In this document: positions 22,253 through 31,510 of the stretch, one piece after another
Position numbering within the stretch: position 1 is the first letter of the stretch
Layout of the letters: every line of letters starts with the position of its first letter
Source: Paragorgia papillata
Taxonomy: Eukaryota > Cnidaria > Anthozoa > Scleralcyonacea > Coralliidae
Reading direction: 5' to 3'
Length of the DNA: 64,000 nucleotides
NCBI GenBank assembly: GCA_035771165.1
Contig: JAWNZC010000285.1
Coordinates: forward strand, 2,160,501 to 2,224,500
The notes under the pieces: model-generated
Told to the model about the DNA's origin: nothing
Database searches by the model: none
Seen by the model: the letters and a program-made list of their open reading frames with translations, nothing else
Translations under genes and position numbers: made by a program

Positions 22253-22624
22253 TCATGCGATATATGCATATATTAATCTAATTAATTGACCAAGCATTCG
22301 TAACGAAGAATTCTGACGCCTCTTGTATTGTGATAAATCTACGTTGTGGAAATCGTTCACCGTTCGTCGAACGGCCTCTCGAACCGTTTGGTTATCGTAC
22401 GAATCGCTAACTGTGTACACGAAAGCGAGATAAGCGACTATTCTTCCAAAATTATTTAGATCCATTTCTTCATAGATGTGATGAAGGTTCACACGATCTA
22501 ATTGATTGCTAAAACTATCAAACAGGTGTCGATGATCGTCAAGACATGTCTGAATATAAAATGATAACGTATCTTTATCGATATCAATGTTATGATGTTT
22601 TAATTCATCAAAAATTGTATCCAT
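22253..22624 (-). CDS. Bcl-2-like protein
   Basis: 124 residues from ATG at 22624 (MDTIFDELKHHNID); an in-frame GTG 42 bp upstream would extend it. The central stretch MDLNNFGRIVAYLAFVYTV resembles the BH1 region of Bcl-2 proteins, with the invariant Gly-Arg, in an all-helical context of suitable length. There is no clear BH2 Trp motif and only a weak C-terminal hydrophobic tail. Bcl-2 homologues are reported in adintoviruses, the viral relatives of Polintons, where they are thought to block apoptosis of the infected cell. The ORF is intact even though the neighbouring integrase is broken. The assignment rests on one motif plus context. Confidence 0.6.
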   Translation of the reverse strand: MDTIFDELKHHNIDIDKDTLSFYIQTCLDDHRHLFDSFSNQLDRVNLHHIYEEMDLNNFGRIVAYLAFVYTVSDSYDNQTVREAVRRTVNDFHNVDLSQYKRRQNSSLRMLGQLIRLIYAYIA

Positions 22625-22758
22625 AGCATATGCGCGCTGTATTGGTCTATAACAATTCGTGTTCACACGACCAAAGTTGGAGATAAATGAATCACAAAAA
22701 AGTCGGGTATAAACATATATTTATTAGATAGATAATTAGAATACAAAATGATACATGT

Positions 22759-23391
22759 TCAGCAAATATGCAGTTTTTCCAAGTCTATAGTCAAGTCATT
22801 TACCGACGTTTGAAAAAGGTACTCTTCGTAGGCTTTCTTATGATCAGTTTCATGGCTCGTAAATGTCTCTCCAGTGTTTTTGACTGTATATCTGTAAGAT
22901 GGTGGCATACTAAACAGAACAGTGGAAAATGGTTCAAGGGGATCTTCTTCCGGTTTCCATTCGAAAAAGTCACAGCAGTTTTCTCTCTCGTGGGGACACG
23001 AGTAAAATAGACGACCTTGATTAGGACCTTCTTTCTTGACTTTGCTAGTACGAAAAATCAGACCATGTCGACACATTGGTTTGATACCCTCGAAGACATC
23101 AGCCCATTGCCAAAACGAACAGGGACTTCCTCGTTCGGAGCAAACAAAGTATGGTCTCCCGTAACTTTCCTTCATCTTATCTTTAACCATTCGCATCTGT
23201 GCTAGTCGTCCATGGCCATAGCACCTTGGATGTATACATCCACTTTCATGGAAGGAAGCTATGGCTTTTCCAAACATGTAGCAATCTTCTTCCGAGCAAA
23301 ATAACTCGCAACTAGGTTTCTGTCCACAGAACCAAAACGTACCCTTCTGTGTAATTGTCGAAGATGCAGGTTCACCGTGTAAACATTCCAT
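22759..23391 (-). CDS. Protein with three GRF-type zinc fingers
   Basis: 210 residues, intact. Three consecutive units follow the GRF pattern: CLHG...C near residue 3-33, CYGHG...GRPYFVC...CSFWQW near 57-102, and CRHG...GRLFYSC...CCDFFEW near 107-150. GRF fingers bind single-stranded or damaged DNA in repair and topoisomerase proteins, so a role in element replication or repair is a reasonable inference. It sits next to the Bcl-2-like gene on the same strand. Confidence 0.75.
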   Translation of the reverse strand: MECLHGEPASSTITQKGTFWFCGQKPSCELFCSEEDCYMFGKAIASFHESGCIHPRCYGHGRLAQMRMVKDKMKESYGRPYFVCSERGSPCSFWQWADVFEGIKPMCRHGLIFRTSKVKKEGPNQGRLFYSCPHERENCCDFFEWKPEEDPLEPFSTVLFSMPPSYRYTVKNTGETFTSHETDHKKAYEEYLFQTSVNDLTIDLEKLHIC

Positions 23392-23403
23392 TGTAGTGGT
23401 ATT

Positions 23404-23556
23404 CTAATCCGACGGTAAATTTTCTAATGCTTTCAACAAACGTTCCAATCTTTCTCTAAAGTCTCGAACAAGTATAGATTCGTCCAACGAACTTAGCCGT
23501 ATAAATAAGGTTAGTTTAGTTTTAGTTTTAGACCAGACCAGGTGTAATCCTAACAT
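23404..23556 (-). CDS. Small ORF, 50 residues, unknown
   Basis: An intact ORF from ATG 23556 to TAG 23404 ends 13 bp before the GRF start codon on the same strand. A canonical TATA box precedes it by 15 bp. The C-terminal half is helical and charged (FRERLERLLKALENL) and could form a coiled coil. It may be the leader ORF of a transcript also carrying the GRF gene. Function unknown. Confidence 0.5.
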   Translation of the reverse strand: MLGLHLVWSKTKTKLTLFIRLSSLDESILVRDFRERLERLLKALENLPSD

Positions 23557-23570
23557 CGTAATGTCCGAGC

Positions 23571-23577
23571 TTATATA
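23571..23577 (-). promoter_or_regulatory. TATA box for leftward Polinton genes
   Basis: GGCTATATAAGC on the minus strand is an excellent TATA box immediately upstream of the 50-codon ORF and the GRF gene, near the right end of the element. Confidence 0.55.
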
Positions 23578-23648
23578 GCCTCATGCGCACTAATTATCCC
23601 AATCTTGTCCAAACATGTCCTATTATGCTGGCTCCGTTTATTACTTTC

Positions 23649-23810
23649 GTGCGTCACACTGTGATGCACACCGTGCGTCACACCGTGCGTCACACCGTGC
23701 GTCACACCGTGCGTCACACCGTGCGTCACACCGTGCGTCACACCCAAACAAAAGAGCCATCGTTATGTCACACTGTGATGCACACCGTGCGTCACACGGA
23801 ATATTAATGA
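23649..23810. repeat. 12-bp tandem repeat in the Polinton end
   Basis: About eight copies of CACCGTGCGTCA, plus further CACTGTGATGCA variants, lie between the TATA box and the terminal repeat. They may be subterminal protein-binding sites or a minisatellite. The ORFs through them are low-complexity artefacts. Confidence 0.8.
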
Positions 23811-23889
23811 ACCCTCAATATTAATTAAACCCGCCCGAATATTAATGAGACCCGCCTGAATATTAATGAGACCCGCCTTCAACCGCCTT

Positions 23890-24057
23890 TATTATTACTA
23901 TTACTATTACTATTACTATTACTATTACTATTACTATTACTATTACTATTGCTACTGCTACTGCTACTGCTACTGCTACTGCTACTGCTACTGCTACTGC
24001 TACTGCTACTGCTACTGCTACTGCTACTGCTACTGCTACTGCTACTGCTACTGCTAC

Positions 24058-24155
<98 letters not shown>
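23890..24155. repeat. Compound trinucleotide microsatellite at the Polinton right end
   Basis: Successive blocks of ATTACT, GCTACT and ATT repeats start exactly where the terminal repeat ends. The left terminus begins AGTAGTATTATAG, a likely seed for such an expansion. Poly-Tyr and poly-Leu ORFs are artefacts. Confidence 0.9.
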
Positions 24156-24156
<1 letters not shown>

Positions 24157-24281
24157 GAAAAATACTGGTATTGCAGCTCAGTTTAGGGCTGAATTACACC
24201 AATATATTTACAATGCAACTTACCAGTTAATAAGAGTTTTAAAAATATGAAGAATTACCGATCAACTATAAATTTCAACAA

Positions 24282-24282
24282 A

Positions 24283-24350
<68 letters not shown>
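24282..24350. repeat. TA microsatellite at LINE 3' side
   Basis: About 68 bp of (TA)n lie about 50 bp beyond the stop codon of the LINE fragment, in the position of its 3' tail. Confidence 0.9.
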
Positions 24351-24353
<3 letters not shown>

Positions 24354-24401
24354 ACATATACTATCTTAAAAAAGCTACAGTAAAATGGAAATATGATAAA
24401 G

Positions 24402-24926
24402 TCATCCAAAGTGGTTTACGCAAGCGTAGATAAAGGTGTTTTTAGCTCTGTCGGTCTTTAGCCGTGGCACAGCATAAGGATTTGTGCTCCTCAGATTATA
24501 CCTAACTTGCCTCACAGGTGGAAGTAGGCGATGGAGCTTATGTGACTTATCAGTTGAAATTTCGTAAAATCGTTTCTCACAAATGGACAAACGTCTACAC
24601 TTAAGAGTTGACAATTTAGCTAAGGCTAAGGCCTCGTCATAAGTTACATTAGAGTAAATAATTCTTAGAGATCTCTTTTGCAAACGTTCCAGTTGATTAC
24701 ATAGGTAATCCGACAAACTAAAGTGATACACTTCACATGCATATTCAATTACCGATCTAACACAAGTGGTGTAAAAAGAAACCAATTCTCTCTCATTAAC
24801 TTTGGCTCGTTTCAATTGAATCAGGAAGTATATTCGTTTTGATGCCTTTGATATGACATGTGAGATGTGATCGTTCCACTTTAAATCGGACCGAACCATT
24901 ACTCCCGCCTTAAAAATACGGGTCAT
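24402..24926 (-). pseudogene. 5'-truncated CR1/L2-like LINE, ORF2 C-terminus
   Basis: The ORF contains the thumb and C-terminal region of a non-LTR reverse transcriptase: DLKWNDHISHVISKASKRIY, then SVIEYACEVYHFSL and NQLERLQKRSLRII. The finger and palm domains are missing, which is the usual 5' truncation of LINE insertions. It resembles the C-terminus of the LINE at 31511-33676 in layout but differs in sequence, so it is another family. Confidence 0.85.
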
Positions 24927-25164
24927 TCGATACCTATAATACTACTCGTTGGCATGCGCGATTTCATGCTGTGATGCAACATTGCAACCACGAAACGAAC
25001 AGTGGAATATTTTTGAATTATCGAAGAGACAAATACTATAAGAAGACAACGATATTTGTGGTGAAATGATTCTTTAAACTATCAAGATTGTCTAAATGAC
25101 TATTTACAAGAACAATGCTCAACGTCCGCTCAACCAAATATCAACGTTTATTCGGCATCGTTTT

Positions 25165-25347
25165 GTCGACATGTTGACGACGTCGAAAACAGACGTCGTT
25201 TCGCGGTTGGATCAGCGCCGAAATTGTGACTCAAATTTCACACCAAATTATCCTGGTTGATTTCACGTCCATCTGTCGACGTGTTGACGACGTCAAAAAC
25301 AGACGTTGTTTCGACGTTGGATCGACGCCGAAATTGTGACTCGATCA
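25165..25347. repeat. Imperfect direct repeat, 108-bp period
   Basis: A block with GTTGACGACGTC, AACAGACGT and CGCCGAAATTGTGACTC occurs at 25171-25232 and again at 25279-25340. Beyond it, 25405-25770 carries several AGGCCGG/CCGGCCT inverted motifs, probably a degraded foldback element. No gene is seen from 24930 to 26050. Confidence 0.65.
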
Positions 25348-26054
25348 TACATCCATATATATCGGTGTAGCGAGTTATCTAATTTTAACTTCAAAACAAT
25401 TGGAGTTTAAGGGGTTGTTAACTCAAGCCGGACTGAATTTTGCATTTTGGGTTTTCTTTACATGAGGCCGGCCTTGACATTATATAGAGTTGTAGAGACT
25501 CGTAGTCAAGATTCGTATTCGTATCAATTGATACGAATACGACCGCCAGAGAAGCATATTTCATGTGGACTGGACACCAAGCTCATTTAACACAACGTAT
25601 TGAGTTTGAGAGGTGAAAGTGCTTCAGTTCGGTCTAGCAGGCGGCCTGAGCTTAGGCCGGCGTGAACTGAATCTCAGGCCGGACTCATGAAAACAATCTA
25701 TAGTAAAAACACTACAACCGACCCGAAATCAGTCCGGCCTGAGTTCGGGCCGGCCTCATATAAACATTCTCCCTCCCCCAAGAGCCTAGAACGCAGGCTA
25801 GATAATTATTACTTTCCTTACAAAGCTTTGCATTTAGTTGGATCGTTTTTATTGTTTTGAACCAAATGTGGCTTAATTAGCGAGAAACTCGTGTACTGTC
25901 TTCGCAGAGGTCCGCCAACTGTTCAACCAATCAGAAATTGAGAAATTTTGATCCGCTGAAGAATCAAGCTGTGCGAAAAGCCGTATGTTGCCATATATGG
26001 TCATACCCCGACCCAGTTTCCACACATGCAAACCAGCGGCCTTGCATACACAGC

Positions 26055-26300
26055 AAAAAATCGTTTTCTTAACAAGAAAAATAATTCTTAAAACAAGAAA
26101 TATTTTCTTATCACAGAAAATAATTTCTTGATACAAGTAAAATTTGTAACCACAAGAAAATATTTCTTACCGCAAGAAAAAAATTTCTTAACTAAGAAAA
26201 AAAATTCTTGCTATAAGAAAAAACTTCTTGACTTAGAAAAAATTTTCTTGCCACAAGAAAAAAAAATATTATGAGATAAAAATTTCTTAACATAAGAAAA
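26055..26300. repeat. Array of small TTCTT/AAGAA palindromes
   Basis: About ten units of roughly 22-24 bp, each a mini-palindrome of the type AAGAAAAAATTTCTT, follow one another. The units differ in sequence but keep the symmetry. It is clearly ordered, and no matching repeat class comes to mind. Confidence 0.7.
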
Positions 26301-26930
26301 TAAATTATGTAAAGAAAATTGTGTTACTGTTTGATCGTTTTCACCTGACATGCTTTATTTATGATATCAAATATAAGATAAGTATTGTTGGCCACAAAAA
26401 TGGAATCTATTTATCTATTTGCATTATGGCCCCCAGTTAATTCTAGTATGTAAGCATTATATTTATATCATAAAGCGAACCAAAGAAAGCTGCGGGGAGC
26501 CGCGCGAGGCTAACGCGAGTATCTCGTGATAACCCGTGAAACTGACCAAAGGGAGCTTCGGCTTCGCGTTTAACTGATCAATAGTGGAATTTGTGGCTTG
26601 TATTTTATGATGTATTGCAAAGGAACTCGTTGCTTTTATCATTGTCTACTGTAGACGAGAAATATGTCAGATTGTAGAAGGTAAGTCATCTTTAATACGT
26701 AATTTAAATGTAGTGAATTGACTTATTAATATTTAGTTCTTACTAGTAAAACAGTAAAAATCCGCTAACAAGAACGTACGTACTACCAAATCAGCCTGGG
26801 ATAGCAGGGGCGGATCCAGGAATTTTCATACATTAGTCAAAATTTTAGTTGTCAACACTCAGGGGGGGGGAATTTTTTTTGGGGGGTTGTATGATTCATC
26901 ATAATAACGCCCCCCCCCCCACATGATTGT

Positions 26931-27376
26931 ATTACACCACACCATGCTGTCCGCTCAATTGATAGCCTAACATTAGCAACAAATAGACTATAAAATACAA
27001 TGCCACATATTTAGTTCGGTGAATAAATATATGGAATAATAGATAATATATATTTATGACACTAGTCAATGACTCAATATGCCCATCAGTTAAAGCATTT
27101 TCTCCTGCAAAGCCAAAGGCAATTTTGGCAGCCTGCAGGCAGGTTATGAACGTATTACACCACACCATGGTGTCCGCTCAATTGATAGCCTAACATTAGC
27201 AACAAATAGACTATAAAATACAATGCCACATATTTAGTTCGGTGAATAAATATATAGAATAATAGATAATATATATTTATGACACTAGTCAATGACTCAA
27301 TATGCCCATCAGTTAAAGCATTTTCTCCTGCAAAGCCAAAGGCAATTTTGGCAGCCTGCAGGCAGGTTATGATCGT
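26931..27376. repeat. 223-bp tandem duplication
   Basis: Two nearly identical 223-bp copies start at 26931 and 27154, each beginning ATTACACCACACCATG. On the minus strand each contains an acceptor-like CTGCCTGCAG followed by a coding-looking AAKIAFGFAGENALTDGH, so an exon may have been duplicated. Confidence 0.8.
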
Positions 27377-27384
27377 ATTACACC

Positions 27385-27570
27385 AGAAGTTTAAATGAAT
27401 TTTTGAAAAAGTTTAAATGAATTTTTGAAAAGTTTAAATGAATTTTGAAAAAGTTTAAATGAATTTTTGAAAAAGTTTAAATGAATTTTTGAAAAAGTTT
27501 AAATGAATTTTTGAAAAAGTTTAAATGAATTTTTGAAAAAGTTTAAATGAATTTTTGAAAAGTTTAAATT
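27385..27570. repeat. 22-bp minisatellite in the hAT element
   Basis: About eight copies of AGTTTAAATGAATTTTTGAA with one- or two-base length changes. Non-coding. Confidence 0.85.
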
Positions 27571-28012
27571 CACAAATAAAAAAGTTCAAATCAAATGAAT
27601 TTTACCGTAAATTTTAACAAAAAATATGCAAATATATCTTTATATTTACGGATTAAATATTGCTACAATTGGGCAGGCATACCAGACCACGCTGTCGGTC
27701 TATTGATAGCCTAACAAAAGAGACTAAATACAAATATACAATGCCACTTATTCTGTTCGGTCACTTCGGTGAATAAATATATAGAATAATCGATACCTAA
27801 GTCGAAATCTTTAGCTGATATTAATTGATATAATGCTGCTTTTATAATGCATTTATATGATTTAGATATTAATAACCTTTAATTTTGACCGCAAAAATAT
27901 GCTAATTTGGGTAAATTCCATGGAGATTATCATATACAAGCCTAAATATTAAAATCGGCGCACAGCTTGTTCTGTTAATAGACATTCTAAAACAAGACAA
28001 AATATGTTTAAT

Positions 28013-28255
28013 TTACCTTATAGCAGTACAGGACTTGTTCTTTTGATCTCGAACACACTTCGGGATTAAAGTCTCGGCAGCAAAATTTCTACTGAGGCAG
28101 AAGTTCGTGCTGTTTATCGCACTCAAAAGCTCTTCAACAGAACTCTTCGGCGAAGCGTCGATTCGCTTCATCAGATCAGCATAAATTTCTTGTAGACATT
28201 TTTTATCGTTCCCCGCAAACGCAGACTGAACAGTATCGTAAATACTACAAGACAT
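28013..28255 (-). CDS. First exon of an unknown gene carried in the hAT element
   Basis: ATG at 28255 opens about 80 codons (starts MSCSIYDTVQSAFAGNDKK, later ETLIPKCVRDQK) ending at a possible donor, AAG|GTAAAT, near 28018. The composition is coding-like, and the exon could splice to the duplicated exon-like unit at 26.9-27.4 kb. I recognise no domain. It may be a captured host gene fragment. Confidence 0.4.
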   Translation of the reverse strand: MSCSIYDTVQSAFAGNDKKCLQEIYADLMKRIDASPKSSVEELLSAINSTNFCLSRNFAAETLIPKCVRDQKNKSCTAIR

Positions 28256-29377
28256 TGCTGTTTAAATTCTTTCTACTCTATCGTGGCCAAGCAGCGATCA
28301 GAAAGGCTGGATTCGTCAGCCCTTAAGTGTATACAGCAAGATCATATCCCACACTGCGAATCGGTCAAGATCGGTCAAAAAATGTGACCAATAAGAATAC
28401 GAATATTTTTTTAATTAGCCAATCAGATAGCTTGTATACGAGCCCCTGATTCCTAAATCGGTCAGAACTCCCCACAGATCGGTCAAAATTGCTGATCTCC
28501 ATGGAGATGAGCATATTGACCAATCAGATGGCTAGAATCTGACTCAGATCGGTCAAAACTCACGCGTAAGTCCGCTGTTCGTTGACTTGATAATATTACT
28601 TTACAGAAACTCAGCCACAGCATGAAATTTGATAACTGGACTACAATGGTGCCGCTGCTTGAAATTTGAAAATAGGTAACTCATCATAACTGGACTATCA
28701 TTCGAATTTTAATTAATTAACTATTTAACTCCGCAATTTTTACGTTAGTCGCGTGACTGGTTTGACAACCCCTAGATCCGCCCCTGTGGGATAGGTTCTT
28801 ATATTCTTATATAAATAAATTCTTAATTTCAGCCTGATGTTCTTATAGTTGAAGGTTCTTGTTAGCGGGTTTTTACTGTATTCAATCTTAAACTTTAAGC
28901 TTATATTCAAATGTTAATAACTCCAATGATTCCTAATCAAGGGATTTGAAAGTCTCTAGTATTCCTGATGATGAATAAATCCTAGTCGAATCGTCCAAGC
29001 TATTAAAATTATTTAAAATTTACCGTGTATATTCTTTATATCACTGTATATTATTTCACTGTATACAGTATATCATTAATTTAATATTAAGCTGGTTTGG
29101 CTGGGTGGTTTAATTATTTAATACCATGTGTTTTGATATCTTCAACTCAACATCGCATTTAACAGTAAGCTTATCTATATAGTATTTGCAGTTACAGTGT
29201 AAACACAATAAACTATCAATTTCTGTTTTTGTGTTTTTGTTCAGGGCAAGAACTCAGGGGTTACTGACTACATGTAAAGGTTATTGTTGAGTCCCCTGTA
29301 TATGATGTTATAAAGTTCAACATCAGGTAAGTGATGATCAGTTATTGGGCTATATTTTTTATATACTGAACAGGCTT

Positions 29378-29588
29378 AACCCTTTCACTACTGTTGGGGC
29401 CTTTTAGTTTTACTCTGGCTGACGCCAGATGATTTTACTCATTGAGAGAAGAAGTCTAGTAGTGAAAGAGTCAAAACCTATCTCATTAACCCTTTTACTA
29501 CTGTTGGGGCCTTCTAGTATGTATTTTTCTCTGGCTAACGCCAGACTATTTTACTCGTCGAGAGAAGAAGTCTAGTAGTGAAAGGGTT
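29378..29588. repeat. Two copies of the CTGGCTAACGCCAG hairpin family
   Basis: Copies span 29378-29472 and 29488-29588. Outer stems AACCCTTTCACTACT and its complement enclose a core with TTTTACTCTGGCTGACGCCAGA. See the copies at 34917-35288 and 39027-39122, whose outer stems are different sequences but equally self-complementary. Confidence 0.75.
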
Positions 29589-29861
29589 AAGGCTGGGTTT
29601 TTTCTCAGGTAGTGAACAGGAGTGACTAGATGAGGTGAGGTGACCAGCTCACTGGGCTAGCCCACCAAAGAATGTGAAATTACAGTATGTGAAGTCAATT
29701 GCCCACTTTTGGGCCGCATGCACTGCTACTGCTCATTGTTTGTAAGTTACACTATCTGTAGCCTTGTTCCCATGGCCCACTTTATTTAAAACAGCCAATC
29801 GTGTGCTCACCAAGCAAGCAACCAAACAATTTTTGTGAGGTTATGTGATTTGAGGTAAATT

Positions 29862-29998
29862 GTATGAAATGCACCTTCGCATATCAGAAGCCCTGTATGT
29901 GTATATATACATACATACAGGGCATATCAGAAGCCCTGTATATAAATATATATATACATACATACAGGGCTTTTGATATTATGCGAAGGTGCATTTCA
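29862..29998. repeat. Foldback element
   Basis: ATGAAATGCACCTTCGCATA is answered by its complement at 29975-29995; inside, CAGAAGCCCTGTAT is repeated and inverted. About 135 bp. The rest of 28795-29860 shows no gene. Confidence 0.7.
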
Positions 29999-30171
29999 TA
30001 TATATATTTATTATATAAAATAGAGTGTTTTATTGATTTTCCCACCACTAATAAAAGTGATAATCTCACATATGCGATTATTTATGATAATCGCACATGT
30101 GACGATTATCGCTGAATCATCATTATAGTTTAATGCAATTTTTGCAAGGCAATAGGACATTTTTTTTATAT

Positions 30172-30270
<99 letters not shown>

Positions 30271-30908
30271 TCTATCTCTCTATCTCTCTATCTCTCTATC
30301 TCTCTATCTCTCTATCTCTCTATCTCTCTATCTCTCTATCTCTCTATCTCTCTATCTCTCTATCTCTCTATCTCTCTATCTCTCTATCTCTCTATCTCTC
30401 TATCTCTCTATCTCTCTATCTCTCTATCTCTCTATCTCTCTATCTCTCTATCTCTCTATCTCTCTATCTCTCTATCTCTCTATCTCTCTATCTCTCTATC
30501 TCTCTATCTCTCTATCTCTCTATCTCTCTATCTCTCTATCTCTCTATCTCTCTATCTCTCTATCTCTCTATCTCTCTATCTCTCTATCTCTCTATCTCTC
30601 TATCTCTCTATCTCTCTATCTCTCTATCTCTCTATCTCTCTATCTCTCTATCTCTCTATCTCTCTATCTCTCTATCTCTCTATCTCTCTATCTCTCTATC
30701 TCTCTATCTCTCTATCTCTCTATCTCTCTATCTCTCTATCTCTCTATCTCTCTATCTCTCTATCTCTCTATCTCTCTATCTCTCTATCTCTCTATCTCTC
30801 TATCTCTCTATCTCTCTATCTCTCTATCTCTCTATCTCTCTATCTCTCTATCTCTCTATCTCTCTATCTCTCTATCTCTCTATCTCTCTATCTCTCTATC
30901 TCTCTATC

Positions 30909-30982
<74 letters not shown>

Positions 30983-31510
30983 TCTATCTCTCTATCTCTC
31001 TATCTCTCTATCTCTCTATCTCTCTATCTCTCTATCTCTCTATCTCTCTATCTCTCTATCTCTCTATCTCTCTATCTCTCTATCTCTCTATCTCTCTATC
31101 TCTCTATCTCTCTATCTCTCTATCTCTCTATCTCTCTATCTCTCTATCTCTCTATCTCTCTATCTCTCTATCTCTCTATCTCTCTATCTCTCTATCTCTC
31201 TATCTCTCTATCTCTCTATCTCTCTATCTCTCTATCTCTCTATCTCTCTATCTCTCTATCTCTCTATCTCTCTATCTCTCTATCTCTCTATCTCTCTATC
31301 TCTCTATCTCTCTATCTCTCTATCTCTCTATCTCTCTATCTCTCTATCTCTCTATCTCTCTATCTCTCTATCTCTCTATCTCTCTATCTCTCTATCTCTC
31401 TATCTCTCTATCTCTCTATCTCTCTATCTCTCTATCTCTCTATCTCTCTATCTCTCTATCTCTCTATCTCTCTATCTCTCTATCTCTCTATCTCTCTATC
31501 TCTCTATCTC
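30172..31510. repeat. CT / ATCTCTCT microsatellite, 5' part
   Basis: (CT)n runs to about 30258, then (ATCTCTCT)n, a second (CT)n block at 30918-30968 and (ATCTCTCT)n again up to the LINE. The 8-bp register continues after the LINE at 33898-34526. The 460-residue Ser/Leu ORF is an artefact. Confidence 0.98.

Larger units (their letters stand above)
26805..28786. mobile_element. hAT element, 1982 bp, non-autonomous
   Basis: The ends are CAGGGGCGGATCCAGG and the inverted copy CCTAGATCCGCCCCTG. Both are flanked by a perfect 8-bp direct repeat, TGGGATAG (26797-26804 and 28787-28794). An 8-bp duplication and CAGGGGCGG ends are hAT signatures. No transposase is encoded; inside are a 223-bp tandem duplication, a 22-bp minisatellite and an exon-like ORF. 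Confidence 0.9.

Noticed and set aside
23649..23810. Possible CRISPR-like array
   Set aside because: The 12-bp units are contiguous without spacers, in an animal-type Polinton end.
23866..24230. Poly-Tyr/Cys and poly-Leu ORFs
   Set aside because: These are trinucleotide microsatellite translations.
28960..29000. Hammerhead candidate CCTGATGATGAATAAATCC
   Set aside because: The GAAA box reads GAAT and no stem II forms, so at best it is a decayed remnant.
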